A DNA stretch of 23,453 bases, from IMG/VR virus record IMGVR_UViG_3300045996_000744, positions 1 to 23,453 of that record. One strand, given 5' to 3'. Shown in pieces: positions 9,004-16,046 of this stretch. Position numbers and translations under genes: made by a program. Position 1 is the first letter of the stretch; every line of letters starts with the position of its first letter. The DNA is from a virus. A model generated the notes under the pieces. That model ran no database searches. It had not been told where the DNA came from and saw only the letters and a program-made list of their open reading frames with translations.

Positions 9004-9801
9004 TCAGGTGACCGTAAGGCGGAAGTTGCTGGTGCTGAGAAGTTCGGCTCTCCAGTGGGAGATGACGAACGTTCCGTCGCCGTTGTCCTGGACGTACTCG
9101 TCCGCACCGATGGCGGTCCAGGTGCCATCACCGTTGTCGATGATGATGATGTCATCACCCATGGCGCCGTTGAGAATCACGTAGATCTCGGCGGGATCAG
9201 GCATTCGCGCGGGAGCTTCGTCAGTCCCATACATGACATCTTCGAGAACTGCCAGTCTCGTGGGATCGGCGTATCGAGAGTCGACCATGTAGTGCGCCGT
9301 CGGACGATTCGTTCCGAAACGAACCGGCGTCGTGGTGATGTCCCACGCAATAGTTCCGGGCTCTACCTGAGAACCGAGCGTGTTGTAGTCACGCTGCGTT
9401 GGCTCGGTAAGAGCGTTATAGATGAAGTGAAGTTTGTATCCATGATCGGGCCCATCGAGGGCGTTGCCGACCATGGTGCGATATGACAGACCGAACTCAC
9501 GACGAGGCTGCTGAAGCACGAACATTCCGCCACCGGCGGGCCCAGTTCCGTCGCAAGCGGCAAACTCAGGCGGTGCGGTGTAGGCGTTGATCGTGGCTTC
9601 GTACTCCTCGCGCGGAGGAACGTTCAAATACTTCACGCCGTCCTGGTAGTGGCCTTTCGCACTGCCGCCAGACGACTTCTCGTTGATGGCGATAAGACCA
9701 ACCCAAGGTACGCCCGGGTCGTTTCCGACGTACAGGACGCCCTGATCGACGCCAACTTCGTAAACACGGTCGTTAGCGCCGGACCATGCGAGACGTGGCA
9801 T
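9004..9801 (-). CDS. Second major-tail-protein paralogue with C-terminal extension
   Basis: This 265-residue protein is a clear paralogue of the major tail protein at 10398-11054. Shared landmarks in the same order are DR(V/I)YE.GVD.GVLY, EF..CDGT, FGL.YRT.VG.ALD, GYKLH..Y.AL..P..R.Y.T and TTTPV. It carries an added C-terminal tail (about residues 214-265) with two DNGDGT(W/F) units, a small beta motif common on tail-tube and minor tail proteins. Its codon use is less GC-extreme than that of the first paralogue, hinting at lower expression. AAGGAGG precedes the ATG, and the chaperone-like gene ends 13 bases upstream. It could be a minor tube, tail-decorating or alternative tube subunit; which one is not known. 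Confidence 0.82.
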   Translation of the reverse strand: MPRLAWSGANDRVYEVGVDQGVLYVGNDPGVPWVGLIAINEKSSGGSAKGHYQDGVKYLNVPPREEYEATINAYTAPPEFAACDGTGPAGGGMFVLQQPRREFGLSYRTMVGNALDGPDHGYKLHFIYNALTEPTQRDYNTLGSQVEPGTIAWDITTTPVRFGTNRPTAHYMVDSRYADPTRLAVLEDVMYGTDEAPARMPDPAEIYVILNGAMGDDIIIIDNGDGTWTAIGADEYVQDNGDGTFVISHWRAELLSTSNFRLTVT

Positions 9802-9814
9802 GAACTTCCTCCTT

Positions 9815-10360
9815 TCAGCCTGGGGCTACGCCCATTTGGGCGAGACGTTCTTCGTTAAGACGATCGCGTTCACGAATCATCTCGGCTTGGCTCATCTTCT
9901 TTGGCGGTTGATTCTTCTCGTTGGTGACACGAATAAGCGTGATCAGCTTGTTGAGATGCCAGTGTTGACACTCCATGTCAATGTTGAGAGACAACATCCA
10001 GTAGTAGATAAGCTCGCCGGTGACAACTTCGCGACCTTTTTTCTGGTTCGGGGTCTCTTTAAACCAGGTCGCAGTTTGTTTCGAGGAAATATAGTCGTTG
10101 ATCTCCTTGACGTTCCCCGGCGAAAGCTTCATGTAGATCTCGTCGGGGACGTCCGGAGTAAGCGTCATTGCCTTGATGTACCAGATTGTCTCTTCTGCCG
10201 TCTTGTCTGCTTCCGACAAGAACGGCTTTCCGAACTTTGACTCCCATTTTGAAAGGGAGACCAGAGAATGCTCTAGCTCCAGCTTGAACGCCGAAGTGAC
10301 GATGAACAAGTCTTTGTCTTCGTCGTAGTCTTCGGTAAGTGGAACGTGGATCGTGAGCAT
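9815..10360 (-). CDS. Tail assembly chaperone-like protein
   Basis: A 181-residue protein with LELEHSLVSLSKWESKFGKPFL, ETIWYIKAMTLTPDVPDEIY, ATWF and YYWMLSLNIDMECQHWHLNKLITLIRV segments. This pattern is recurrent in a family placed between the major tail and tape measure genes of Gram-positive siphophages and often called a tail assembly chaperone. The C-terminus is charged (KKMSQAEMIRERDRLNEERLAQ). GAGGAAG lies upstream of the ATG. Its position between the two tail-tube paralogues fits a chaperone for tail assembly. No second overlapping frame of useful size is seen near its end, so there is no support for the frameshifted G/GT pair of lambda-like phages. The function is by family and position. 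Confidence 0.68.
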   Translation of the reverse strand: MLTIHVPLTEDYDEDKDLFIVTSAFKLELEHSLVSLSKWESKFGKPFLSEADKTAEETIWYIKAMTLTPDVPDEIYMKLSPGNVKEINDYISSKQTATWFKETPNQKKGREVVTGELIYYWMLSLNIDMECQHWHLNKLITLIRVTNEKNQPPKKMSQAEMIRERDRLNEERLAQMGVAPG

Positions 10361-10397
10361 TCTCTGGTCTTCCTCTCAGATGTGGATCACTCCTCGA

Positions 10398-11054
10398 TCA
10401 GACGGGATCCGTGAACAGCGCGATGACCTCGTCCGGGGTCGGGAGCGTCGGATCGGTGGCGACCGCCCCGTACAGAAGGAGCTCGAGCGCCGCCAGGTCA
10501 CCGCTGTCCACCTGGGTGGAGTCGATGGTGATGATGGAGGTGGCGCCGAGGCCGGTCACGGTCACCGGGGTGGTCGTGAACTCCCAGCTGAAGGTCAGCG
10601 GCTCGGGCGAGTCGTTGACCGTGGTGTAGCTGCGCTCCGACGGCGACGCCAGGGCGCCGTAGACGAGGTGCAGCTTGTAGCCGAGGCCGGCGTCGAGCGC
10701 GCTGCCGACCTTGGTGCGGTAGCACAGGCCGAACGGCTTGCGGGTCTGCTGACCCACGTAGACGCCGAGCTTGGGCGCGGCGGTCCCGTCGCAGAGCATG
10801 AACTCCTTGGGGAACGCGAAGGCCTCGATCGTGCCACCGAACTCCTCGGCCGAGAGGATGTTCAGGTAGACACCGTTGTCGGCGTACTGCTTGTTGGACT
10901 CGGCGCCGGAGGGCGCCTCGGAGACGCTCACGAGGCCGTTCCAGGCGAAGCCGGTGTCGTAGTCACCGGTCACGTCGGGAAGGTAGAGGACTCCGCGGTC
11001 GACGCCGGTCTCGTAGATCCGGTCAGCGGCTGCGCCCCAGACGAGTGCGGTCAT
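10398..11054 (-). CDS. Major tail (tube) protein
   Basis: This 218-residue protein is the likely main tail-tube subunit. It lies directly after the tail terminator-like gene, the usual place. Conserved marks are DRIYETGVDRGVLYLP, FNGL-type FAWNGLVSVSE, EFMLCDGT, FGLCYRTKVGSALD, GYKLHLVYGAL and WEFTTTPV. The gene is much richer in G and C than its neighbours: 43 of 60 bases at 10441-10500, against 28 of 60 at 10021-10080 in the chaperone gene. Strong third-position G/C preference is typical of a highly expressed structural gene. AAAGGAAA lies upstream of the ATG. The call comes from context and codon use as well as family resemblance. Confidence 0.85.
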   Translation of the reverse strand: MTALVWGAAADRIYETGVDRGVLYLPDVTGDYDTGFAWNGLVSVSEAPSGAESNKQYADNGVYLNILSAEEFGGTIEAFAFPKEFMLCDGTAAPKLGVYVGQQTRKPFGLCYRTKVGSALDAGLGYKLHLVYGALASPSERSYTTVNDSPEPLTFSWEFTTTPVTVTGLGATSIITIDSTQVDSGDLAALELLLYGAVATDPTLPTPDEVIALFTDPV

Positions 11055-11074
11055 GTCGTTTGTTTCCTTTCAGG

Positions 11075-11374
11075 TCAGAAGTAGATGTCGAAGACGTCGT
11101 GGTTGATGTTGTCCGCCACGAAGTGTGTACTGAACGTACACATTGGCAATGCAGCGACCGCCTCGATAAGGGGTGAATCTACTTCCTTATCGATCACGGT
11201 CAGTGTGTATCCCTGGGTGAAGAGATACGGTTTGTCGCCAGCGAACCTTGTATCCGCGCGTGACCGTGCGTACACGATGCACGGATACTCCATCTCCACG
11301 TTGCTGGGTGGTTGGAAGTAAACGTTGGGCGTGATCGCGTTTAGCAGTGCGCTAAGACCCGCTCGTTGGCCCAT
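11075..11374 (-). CDS. Tail terminator-like protein
   Basis: A protein of about 99 residues resembling tail terminator/completion proteins of Gram-positive siphophages. It has a VYFQPPSNVEMEYPCIVYARS segment with a downstream GYTLTVIDKEVDSPL strand and ends in the typical NINHDVFDIYF. It would cap the tail tube before joining to the head. A GTG at 11383 opens the frame three codons earlier, but GGGAGGT lies almost on top of it and about eight bases from the ATG at 11374, so the ATG is preferred. The gene overlaps the end of the head-closure gene by about 20 bases. It precedes the major tail gene, as expected for this role. Confidence 0.78.
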   Translation of the reverse strand: MGQRAGLSALLNAITPNVYFQPPSNVEMEYPCIVYARSRADTRFAGDKPYLFTQGYTLTVIDKEVDSPLIEAVAALPMCTFSTHFVADNINHDVFDIYF

Positions 11375-11690
11375 TGTATACACCTCCCAACCTCAACAGG
11401 AGGCGAGGACTCTGCACTTCGACGTCTGAAACCGTCCACAGAGCCCCCGCCCACCTGATGTAGCGAATGGCATGAAAGTGTTCGTTGGCGTACTCGTCAG
11501 CGACGATGCTGATGGAGTTGTTGACCGACAAGTCGTTGTTGACCTTGTCGCTGCTCTCGAGTTGTCGTGAATTTCGAACAACATCGCCGTAGTACGAGTA
11601 CTCGACCATTGTTGCTTTGAACACATCGGGAGCGGTCTCCACAGCTGGCGTCGCATAGCCCACCTGTCCGAAGAACCTTCTAGATGCCAT
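11352..11690 (-). CDS. Head closure / head-tail connector-like protein
   Basis: A 112-residue protein with YYGDVVRNSR, NNSISIVADEYANEHFHAIRYIRW, WTVSDVEVQSPRLLLRLGGVYNG. This string of motifs is recurrent in small proteins between capsid and tail terminator genes of siphophages and is usually taken as head closure or connector. It starts 18 bases after the capsid stop, with only a weak AAGG directly before the ATG. That suggests expression depends on coupling to capsid translation. Codon use is less GC-biased than in the capsid gene. The function is from family pattern and position. Confidence 0.72.
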   Translation of the reverse strand: MASRRFFGQVGYATPAVETAPDVFKATMVEYSYYGDVVRNSRQLESSDKVNNDLSVNNSISIVADEYANEHFHAIRYIRWAGALWTVSDVEVQSPRLLLRLGGVYNGPTSGS

Positions 11691-11708
11691 CCTTAACGAC
11701 GCCTAGGC

Positions 11709-13004
11709 TCAGGCCGAGTAGGCGAAGGTCCAGTCGGCGTCCGTGTTGTGCGGGAAGTTGTACCCCGAGTCCGGACGCGCCTCGACATCGGTCGTCTCCG
11801 TGATGACCACGTCCGCACCGTCAGCGAGACCGGTCTCGGAGAGCGGGTTGGTGACGTTGAAGTAGCTCACGCCGGCGATCGTCGGGATCGTCATGGTGTT
11901 GGTCTCCGAGTCGAACTCCGGCGACAGCGGCGTCACGGTGGTACCCGAGGTGCGCTTGAGGACGACGGCCGACTTGGCCTTCGTCAGGGCGCCCGAGATC
12001 CGGGTCTCCATGAGGTACTTCTGCTGGTTGTAGTCGATGTCGAAGTCGTCGAACATCGCCAGCTGGCCGCCCTTGTCCGCACCGATGGTGTAGTCGGACA
12101 TGTTGACGAGGACCGCGATCAGGTCCGGAACGTCCTCCATGACCTCGACGACCACGATGTTCGCCACGCGGATGGCCGAGGCGAGCTCGCCCTCCGTCAT
12201 GTACAGGCGGCGACCGATCTTGTCCTTGACCAGGAGCATGTCCGTGAGGATGTCGTCCGTGGTGAACAGCGTCGGCGTGCCGGTGCCCTTGTAGTGCTTG
12301 CGGGCGCGCAGGAAGTACTCCACGTAGTCGTCGGGGACGACGTTGGCCGGCAGGTTCACCGGGTGGGCGTACATCTCGTGGTCCCAGGCGATCGGGCGGA
12401 GGTGGTCCTCGTCGATCTTGTCCTCGTCGTCGGGCTCGCGGCCGTCACCGATGAGGATCGCGCGCGCGATTTCCTCCTCGAGCATGAAGCGCATCTCCCA
12501 CTTCAGCCACACCACCACGTCGAGCTCGGTGATGTCGATGATGTCGTCGCGGTCGAGCTTCTGCTTCTTGTAGACCGTGGTGGGGGTGGTCACGCGCTTC
12601 AGGAGCTTGATGACCTCCTCCTTCTTCAGGGCACCCTTGACGTAACCCTTGGCACGCGCCTCCTCGGCGGTGAGGTCGGCGTGGATGCTCTTGACCCGCG
12701 AGAACGGGGAGTGCTTGGCGCCGTCGAGCACCTTCGCGACCCACTCCGTGCGGCGCGCGATGAGGTCGGGCGTCGAGGTCACGGACTTGGCGTCCGGGAA
12801 CAGGAGCTCGATGTCGTCGATGCCGTAGCCGAGGGACTCGGCGTGGGCGAGGAACGCCTCCTTGTAGGAGCCGGTCTTCTGGGCGTCGGCCTGGATGGCC
12901 TTGAGCGTGTCGTGCGACAGGGTCGCCGGGAGCTCCTCACCCGTGGACGAGTGGATCAGCGTGGTCGAACCAGACTTGTTCTGGTCGAAGACGTTTCGGG
13001 ACAT
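11709..13004 (-). CDS. Major capsid protein (probable internally started product)
   Basis: Within the protease-capsid frame an ATG at 13002-13004 begins MSRNVFDQNKSG and gives a 431-residue capsid protein of ordinary HK97-fold length. AGGAAGG lies ten bases upstream. From this point on, third positions become strongly G or C, as in the major tail gene, while the protease part is more mixed. This fits separate and heavy translation of the capsid. The alternative is that the whole 707-residue chain is made and cut just before or after this methionine. The sequence alone cannot tell these apart. Confidence 0.7.
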   Translation of the reverse strand: MSRNVFDQNKSGSTTLIHSSTGEELPATLSHDTLKAIQADAQKTGSYKEAFLAHAESLGYGIDDIELLFPDAKSVTSTPDLIARRTEWVAKVLDGAKHSPFSRVKSIHADLTAEEARAKGYVKGALKKEEVIKLLKRVTTPTTVYKKQKLDRDDIIDITELDVVVWLKWEMRFMLEEEIARAILIGDGREPDDEDKIDEDHLRPIAWDHEMYAHPVNLPANVVPDDYVEYFLRARKHYKGTGTPTLFTTDDILTDMLLVKDKIGRRLYMTEGELASAIRVANIVVVEVMEDVPDLIAVLVNMSDYTIGADKGGQLAMFDDFDIDYNQQKYLMETRISGALTKAKSAVVLKRTSGTTVTPLSPEFDSETNTMTIPTIAGVSYFNVTNPLSETGLADGADVVITETTDVEARPDSGYNFPHNTDADWTFAYSA

Positions 13005-13832
13005 GGTGTTGTTGCCTTCCTGGTGAGTGAGGTCGCCCTCGCCTGTGATGCCTGAGTGAGATGCAGAGCTGCTGGCCTCGGCCGCTTCGAGAGCTGCGCC
13101 GATCATGTAGTGGACGACGTTCTTCTGCGTCTCGGTGAACGAGTCGTAGACGTCCTGGACGGTCGCGTCCGCGTGGACAATGACCTCGGCGCCAGCATCC
13201 GCCGAAACTTCGAGCGCAGCGCCGATCATCGAGTGAACGACCGCCTTCTGCTCCTCGTTGAGGGTCTCATAGATCTCCGTAGCGGTCTGACCTTCGTCAT
13301 CGCCGCCTTCGGATGCCTTGTCGCCCTCGACGACCTTCTCGCCCTCGGCCTCAGGCGCTCCCTCTTCGGAGTGCATGAGCTCGAGACCGGTGTAGATGAC
13401 CGCCTCGTCTGCCAGAACCTCGAAATCGCCGTCCGAGTGAGCGATCTGCCAGTTGACGATCTTCGCGCCCGGGTTTGCCCCGGAAAGGACCAGGCTGAGC
13501 TCACGGACGGTACCGTGGAACACCTGCTTGGCCTTCTCGACCAGCTCGTTGGCGAAGATTGAGAGGGAGGTGATGTCGCGGTTGCCGACGGCCTCCTTCG
13601 CGTGCTGAGCTGCGTCGGTCTTGTTGAAGAACCCGTCAGCCCAGAGACCCTCCGGCTTCGCCGTGAGAATCGCGTGGCCGAGAACGTTCTGAACCTCGCC
13701 GTGCCGGTGATGCCAGACGAGCGGAACCTCGACTCCGTCCATGTGGGCGAACGCGTCGGGCATGATGGTTCGACCGTCGGAGCACTTGAGATTCGCCTTG
13801 GTTGCCCAACCACTGAAGTCAGGTTCCGTCAT
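11709..13832 (-). CDS. Capsid maturation protease fused in frame to major capsid protein
   Basis: One uninterrupted frame of 707 codons. Residues 1-150 resemble S78 prohead proteases, with a likely catalytic histidine in VPLVWHHRHG (41 or 42) and serine in RELSLVLSGANPG (S113). An acidic spacer (150-185) follows, then two helical repeats (EIYETLNEEQKAVVHSMIGAALE at 187-208 in two parts, and a close copy at 228-251), which could act as scaffold. From M277 the sequence is an HK97-fold capsid protein (FSRVKSIHADLTAEEARAKGY, VVWLKWEMRFMLEEEIARAILIGDGR). AAGGAG precedes the ATG at 13832; the start is 14 bases inside the portal gene. Either a polyprotein is cut by the protease or the capsid is also made from the internal start at 13004. 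Confidence 0.9.
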   Translation of the reverse strand: MTEPDFSGWATKANLKCSDGRTIMPDAFAHMDGVEVPLVWHHRHGEVQNVLGHAILTAKPEGLWADGFFNKTDAAQHAKEAVGNRDITSLSIFANELVEKAKQVFHGTVRELSLVLSGANPGAKIVNWQIAHSDGDFEVLADEAVIYTGLELMHSEEGAPEAEGEKVVEGDKASEGGDDEGQTATEIYETLNEEQKAVVHSMIGAALEVSADAGAEVIVHADATVQDVYDSFTETQKNVVHYMIGAALEAAEASSSASHSGITGEGDLTHQEGNNTMSRNVFDQNKSGSTTLIHSSTGEELPATLSHDTLKAIQADAQKTGSYKEAFLAHAESLGYGIDDIELLFPDAKSVTSTPDLIARRTEWVAKVLDGAKHSPFSRVKSIHADLTAEEARAKGYVKGALKKEEVIKLLKRVTTPTTVYKKQKLDRDDIIDITELDVVVWLKWEMRFMLEEEIARAILIGDGREPDDEDKIDEDHLRPIAWDHEMYAHPVNLPANVVPDDYVEYFLRARKHYKGTGTPTLFTTDDILTDMLLVKDKIGRRLYMTEGELASAIRVANIVVVEVMEDVPDLIAVLVNMSDYTIGADKGGQLAMFDDFDIDYNQQKYLMETRISGALTKAKSAVVLKRTSGTTVTPLSPEFDSETNTMTIPTIAGVSYFNVTNPLSETGLADGADVVITETTDVEARPDSGYNFPHNTDADWTFAYSA
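13005..13021 (-). promoter_or_regulatory. Internal ribosome binding site for capsid
   Basis: AGGAAGG (minus strand, 13015-13021) precedes the in-frame ATG at 13004 by ten bases, inside the longer protease-capsid frame. The spacing is slightly long but usable. It is the only good site between the acidic spacer and the capsid domain and falls exactly at the change in codon use. Confidence 0.6.
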
Positions 13833-15063
13833 GGCTATCTCCTTCCTGTATTGGTGGTGCTGGTGAAGTTGCCGGCTCCGACGGAGCTGGCATGTTGCTA
13901 TTACGCAACTCATCGGCCTTGGGATCGGTCGATGGCATGAAGCCCAAGAAGGGCCTGAGCTCGTTTGGTGAAACGATCTCGTTTCGAGAAAGCTTGTCGA
14001 TGACATCGGCGAGCTCCGAAAGAGGCACGAGCTTGAAAGGGTCGCGGTAGTACTCGAGTGAGTGTCCCTGTGTCCGAGCCGTCTTGGTCAAGAAGGTGCG
14101 CTTCATGGCTTCGCAAACGGCGTCGAGCAAAGGCTCGATTGTTCGGTTGAGATAGTTCAGCATGGCTTTTTCGTCAGCCGTGCCGTTCATGATCTCGGGA
14201 GTGAGCCCCAGCTGGCCGTAGAGCATCTGAATAAGGTATTCGATCTGCCCCATCAGGTTGTTCTCGGCCGGTCGGTTCAGCTGCGTGATTTTCTCGGTAC
14301 CGTCCGTGTAGGCGATACCGTACTTGCTGTCCTTGAGCTGGAATTCGATGTCTTCTCGGCGATTTTCTGCCTGCTTACGTCGCGCGTCGGTCTTGATGAC
14401 GTACGGAAGCTGAATAATGAGGTCCAGCTTGCCGGATCCGGTCTGCTCGTCGATGGCGTCGAGTAGGTTCAGCTTGCGAATAAGACGTTGAAGCGTCGAG
14501 TTCGCCTCGTTCATCACTGAGTAGAACGGATTCTCGACAATGGCAACCAGCTTCTTGTCTAGCGTGATGTTCTCACGCTTGCCGGTCTTGTCGTTGTAGA
14601 GATTAATTGTCACCTGGCGCGGCATCCACTTGGTAATAACGCCGACACGCATCGTTTCGATGTCGTAACTGCCAGAGTCGTTGGGGTTCATCGACGTATC
14701 GACAGGAACGATGGCGAGAGTGCCCGACTCGAACATCGTCATCGCAATATCCTGACGGAATGCGCGGGCACCCTGATCGATGTTTGCCTCGAGCAACAGA
14801 CAATTGTTCAGTCCGCTAACGGCATGCTCCTTGAACCGTCCAGTCTCTGGGTCGAGCTTGACGTGTCGGATCGCGATTGAGGCGAAGTCGACGGCCAAAC
14901 GCACGTATATGGCAGACACGATGGAGCGTTCGTTGGACAGGTTGAGTCGAAGACGACTCGGCGAGGATGAGCCGTACGTTACGGCCTGTCCAAAACCGAG
15001 GCTGTCTTCAGCTCGTCCGTTGAACGCGTTCCACGCGTGCATGAGCTTGTTCCCGATTCCCAT
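13819..15063 (-). CDS. Portal protein (HK97-like)
   Basis: A 414-residue protein of the phage portal family, forming the dodecameric DNA gate at one head vertex and the docking site for the terminase. Landmarks are the N-terminal SIVSAIYVRLAVDFASI helix, TLAIVPVD, ITKWMPRQVTINLYND, a central LIRKLNLLDAIDEQ helix, the KYGIAYTDGTEKITQLNRP region, and GQLGLTPEIMNGTADEKAMLNYLNRTIEPLLDA near the clip and crown. The C-terminus is proline-rich and probably disordered. AAAGGAGG stands just before the ATG. Length and place, before the protease-capsid gene, are normal, although two small tagged genes separate it from the terminase. Confidence 0.92.
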   Translation of the reverse strand: MGIGNKLMHAWNAFNGRAEDSLGFGQAVTYGSSSPSRLRLNLSNERSIVSAIYVRLAVDFASIAIRHVKLDPETGRFKEHAVSGLNNCLLLEANIDQGARAFRQDIAMTMFESGTLAIVPVDTSMNPNDSGSYDIETMRVGVITKWMPRQVTINLYNDKTGKRENITLDKKLVAIVENPFYSVMNEANSTLQRLIRKLNLLDAIDEQTGSGKLDLIIQLPYVIKTDARRKQAENRREDIEFQLKDSKYGIAYTDGTEKITQLNRPAENNLMGQIEYLIQMLYGQLGLTPEIMNGTADEKAMLNYLNRTIEPLLDAVCEAMKRTFLTKTARTQGHSLEYYRDPFKLVPLSELADVIDKLSRNEIVSPNELRPFLGFMPSTDPKADELRNSNMPAPSEPATSPAPPIQEGDSHDGT

Positions 15064-15098
15064 GATTCACCTCCTTTCCTTTTAGTGCGATCGGAGGG

Positions 15099-15485
15099 TT
15101 AGGACTTCTTTCGATACTTGTCGCGACCGCCGGCAACGATGTCGGCAATGCTGGTCAACCCATGTCGCTTCAAGACGTCCATTGCGTTTTCGCGTCCATT
15201 GTTGACGCGGTCCATGTGGGCTCGTTCGCGCTCTGCTCGAAGTGCTGCAGCCCCTTTAAGGCCCTTGCCCTTCACGAGATCGACGTTCGACGTAGTTAGC
15301 GCAACCTTTGCCTTGTCGCGGAGAGATGCGTTACCCGAAGCAACCCGTTCCTGCCTTGACGCTATCTTGTCGCGCTTTTCGAGGTATCGCTTACGAACAC
15401 CCCACTTCATTCCCTTGACGCCATAGTGCTCGAGGTATTCGCCCACGAATGCTTCGGTCGTCATCACCTGCTCAGCTACACTCAT
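15099..15485 (-). CDS. KGMKWG-tagged small protein C
   Basis: A 128-residue basic protein of unknown function, the second of two tagged genes between the terminase and the portal. Residues 1-32 form a tag ending in HYGVKGMKWGVRK (20-32), 27 of 32 residues identical to the tag of the protein just upstream. After the tag comes a lysine/arginine-rich helical stretch (RYLEKRDKIASRQERVA) and further charged helices up to the C-terminal GGRDKYRKKS. There is no membrane segment. AGGAGG precedes the ATG by about four bases. HYGVKGMKWGVR motifs are known from many phage genomes near head genes, but their role is not established. A capsid-associated or injected DNA-binding protein is a guess. Confidence 0.8.
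   Translation of the reverse strand: MSVAEQVMTTEAFVGEYLEHYGVKGMKWGVRKRYLEKRDKIASRQERVASGNASLRDKAKVALTTSNVDLVKGKGLKGAAALRAERERAHMDRVNNGRENAMDVLKRHGLTSIADIVAGGRDKYRKKS
15394..15419 (-). repeat. 26-base repeat coding the KGMKWGVR core, copy 1
   Basis: The plus-strand string beginning CGAACACCCCACTTCATTCC is identical over 26 bases at three loci (15394, 15955 and 18187), including all wobble positions. It codes the VKGMKWGVR part of the tag in three different genes. Confidence 0.9.
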
Positions 15486-15505
15486 TAGTCCTCCTGACGG
15501 TTTAG

Positions 15506-15520
15506 GTGACTCTTAGTCAC
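15506..15520. other. Short inverted repeat between tagged genes
   Basis: GTGACT, a three-base loop and AGTCAC form a perfect six-base stem in the 63-base gap between the two tagged genes, which is the widest gap in this part of the operon. On the transcribed strand it is not followed by a T-run, so it is not a convincing terminator. It might be an mRNA hairpin or an operator half, or chance. Confidence 0.3.
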
Positions 15521-15548
15521 GGTTTTGTGTGTAAATCCGCGAGTAGAA

Positions 15549-16046
15549 TCACCCTCGCAGTCGATCGCGTTCATAGCTGGGCGTAAATTCGTTGCTTCGA
15601 GGGTTGTACCCCGGAGCGGTTTTGAGCATGAACTCGGTCTGCTCTTTGTGAGCCCTAGCGAAGTCGGCGTCCATTTCGGCAACAATCTTCTTAAACGCGG
15701 CCTGCTCAGCCATTCGCTTAACCGCGGCTTCTCCGTCAGCGGTCCGCTTCTTTACCACAGCGGGGTCGATGGTGCTACGAGGAGACGACTTAAGGGCGCG
15801 ACCCGCGTTGACGATTTGATCGACGGGAAGCTTTCCTTGCTTACCAAGAACGACCATTGCGGTAATCGCACCGACGGCAACAACTCCACCAACAATCGCT
15901 TTCTTTTGATTTGGCGTAAGCTTTCGGCGCGGCGATCCGTCGTCACGTTGCTTTCGAACACCCCACTTCATTCCCTTGACACCGTAGTGCTCGAGGTATT
16001 CTTCCACGAACTCGTCGGTCGTCATCACCTGCTCTGTCGTGCTCAT
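15549..16046 (-). CDS. KGMKWG-tagged protein B with one membrane segment
   Basis: A 165-residue protein of unknown function. It begins with the same 32-residue tag (HYGVKGMKWGVRK at 20-32), followed by a basic patch (RRKLTPNQKK), then one likely transmembrane helix at about 49-66 (AIVGGVVAVGAITAMVVLG). The rest (70-165) is charged and helical, with ERDRLRG at the end. The ATG overlaps the terminase stop as ATGA, and AAGGAGG precedes it, so it is coupled to terminase translation. It is the clearest single-pass membrane protein in the window. It could be a structural, ejection or membrane-acting protein; a holin role is possible but the tag argues for something shared with its siblings. Confidence 0.8.
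   Translation of the reverse strand: MSTTEQVMTTDEFVEEYLEHYGVKGMKWGVRKQRDDGSPRRKLTPNQKKAIVGGVVAVGAITAMVVLGKQGKLPVDQIVNAGRALKSSPRSTIDPAVVKKRTADGEAAVKRMAEQAAFKKIVAEMDADFARAHKEQTEFMLKTAPGYNPRSNEFTPSYERDRLRG
15955..15980 (-). repeat. 26-base repeat coding the KGMKWGVR core, copy 2
   Basis: Identical to the copies at 15394 and 18187. Together with the copy at 18187 the identity extends to about 35 bases (TTT on the left, ACCGTA on the right, plus strand). Confidence 0.9.

Noticed and set aside
9802-9860. Programmed frameshift linking the chaperone-like gene to the next gene
   Set aside because: No lambda-type slippery heptamer was found near the end, no useful overlapping frame exists, and the next gene has its own strong ribosome binding site. 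A TAG in the +1 frame closes the possible overlap almost at once.
10353-11084. 243-codon plus-strand frame over the major tail gene
   Set aside because: Same antisense effect in a GC-rich gene; the composition is unlike a real protein and the minus strand gene has clear paralogy.
11748-13055. 435-codon open frame on the plus strand over the capsid gene
   Set aside because: It is antisense to the strongly biased capsid frame, is full of low-complexity arginine, valine and aspartate, and has no ribosome binding site. High G/C third positions create such open antisense frames.
15506-15530. Rho-independent terminator at the small hairpin
   Set aside because: The T-run lies on the plus-strand side only. 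For transcription on the minus strand the stem is followed by CTAAACC, not by a T-run.
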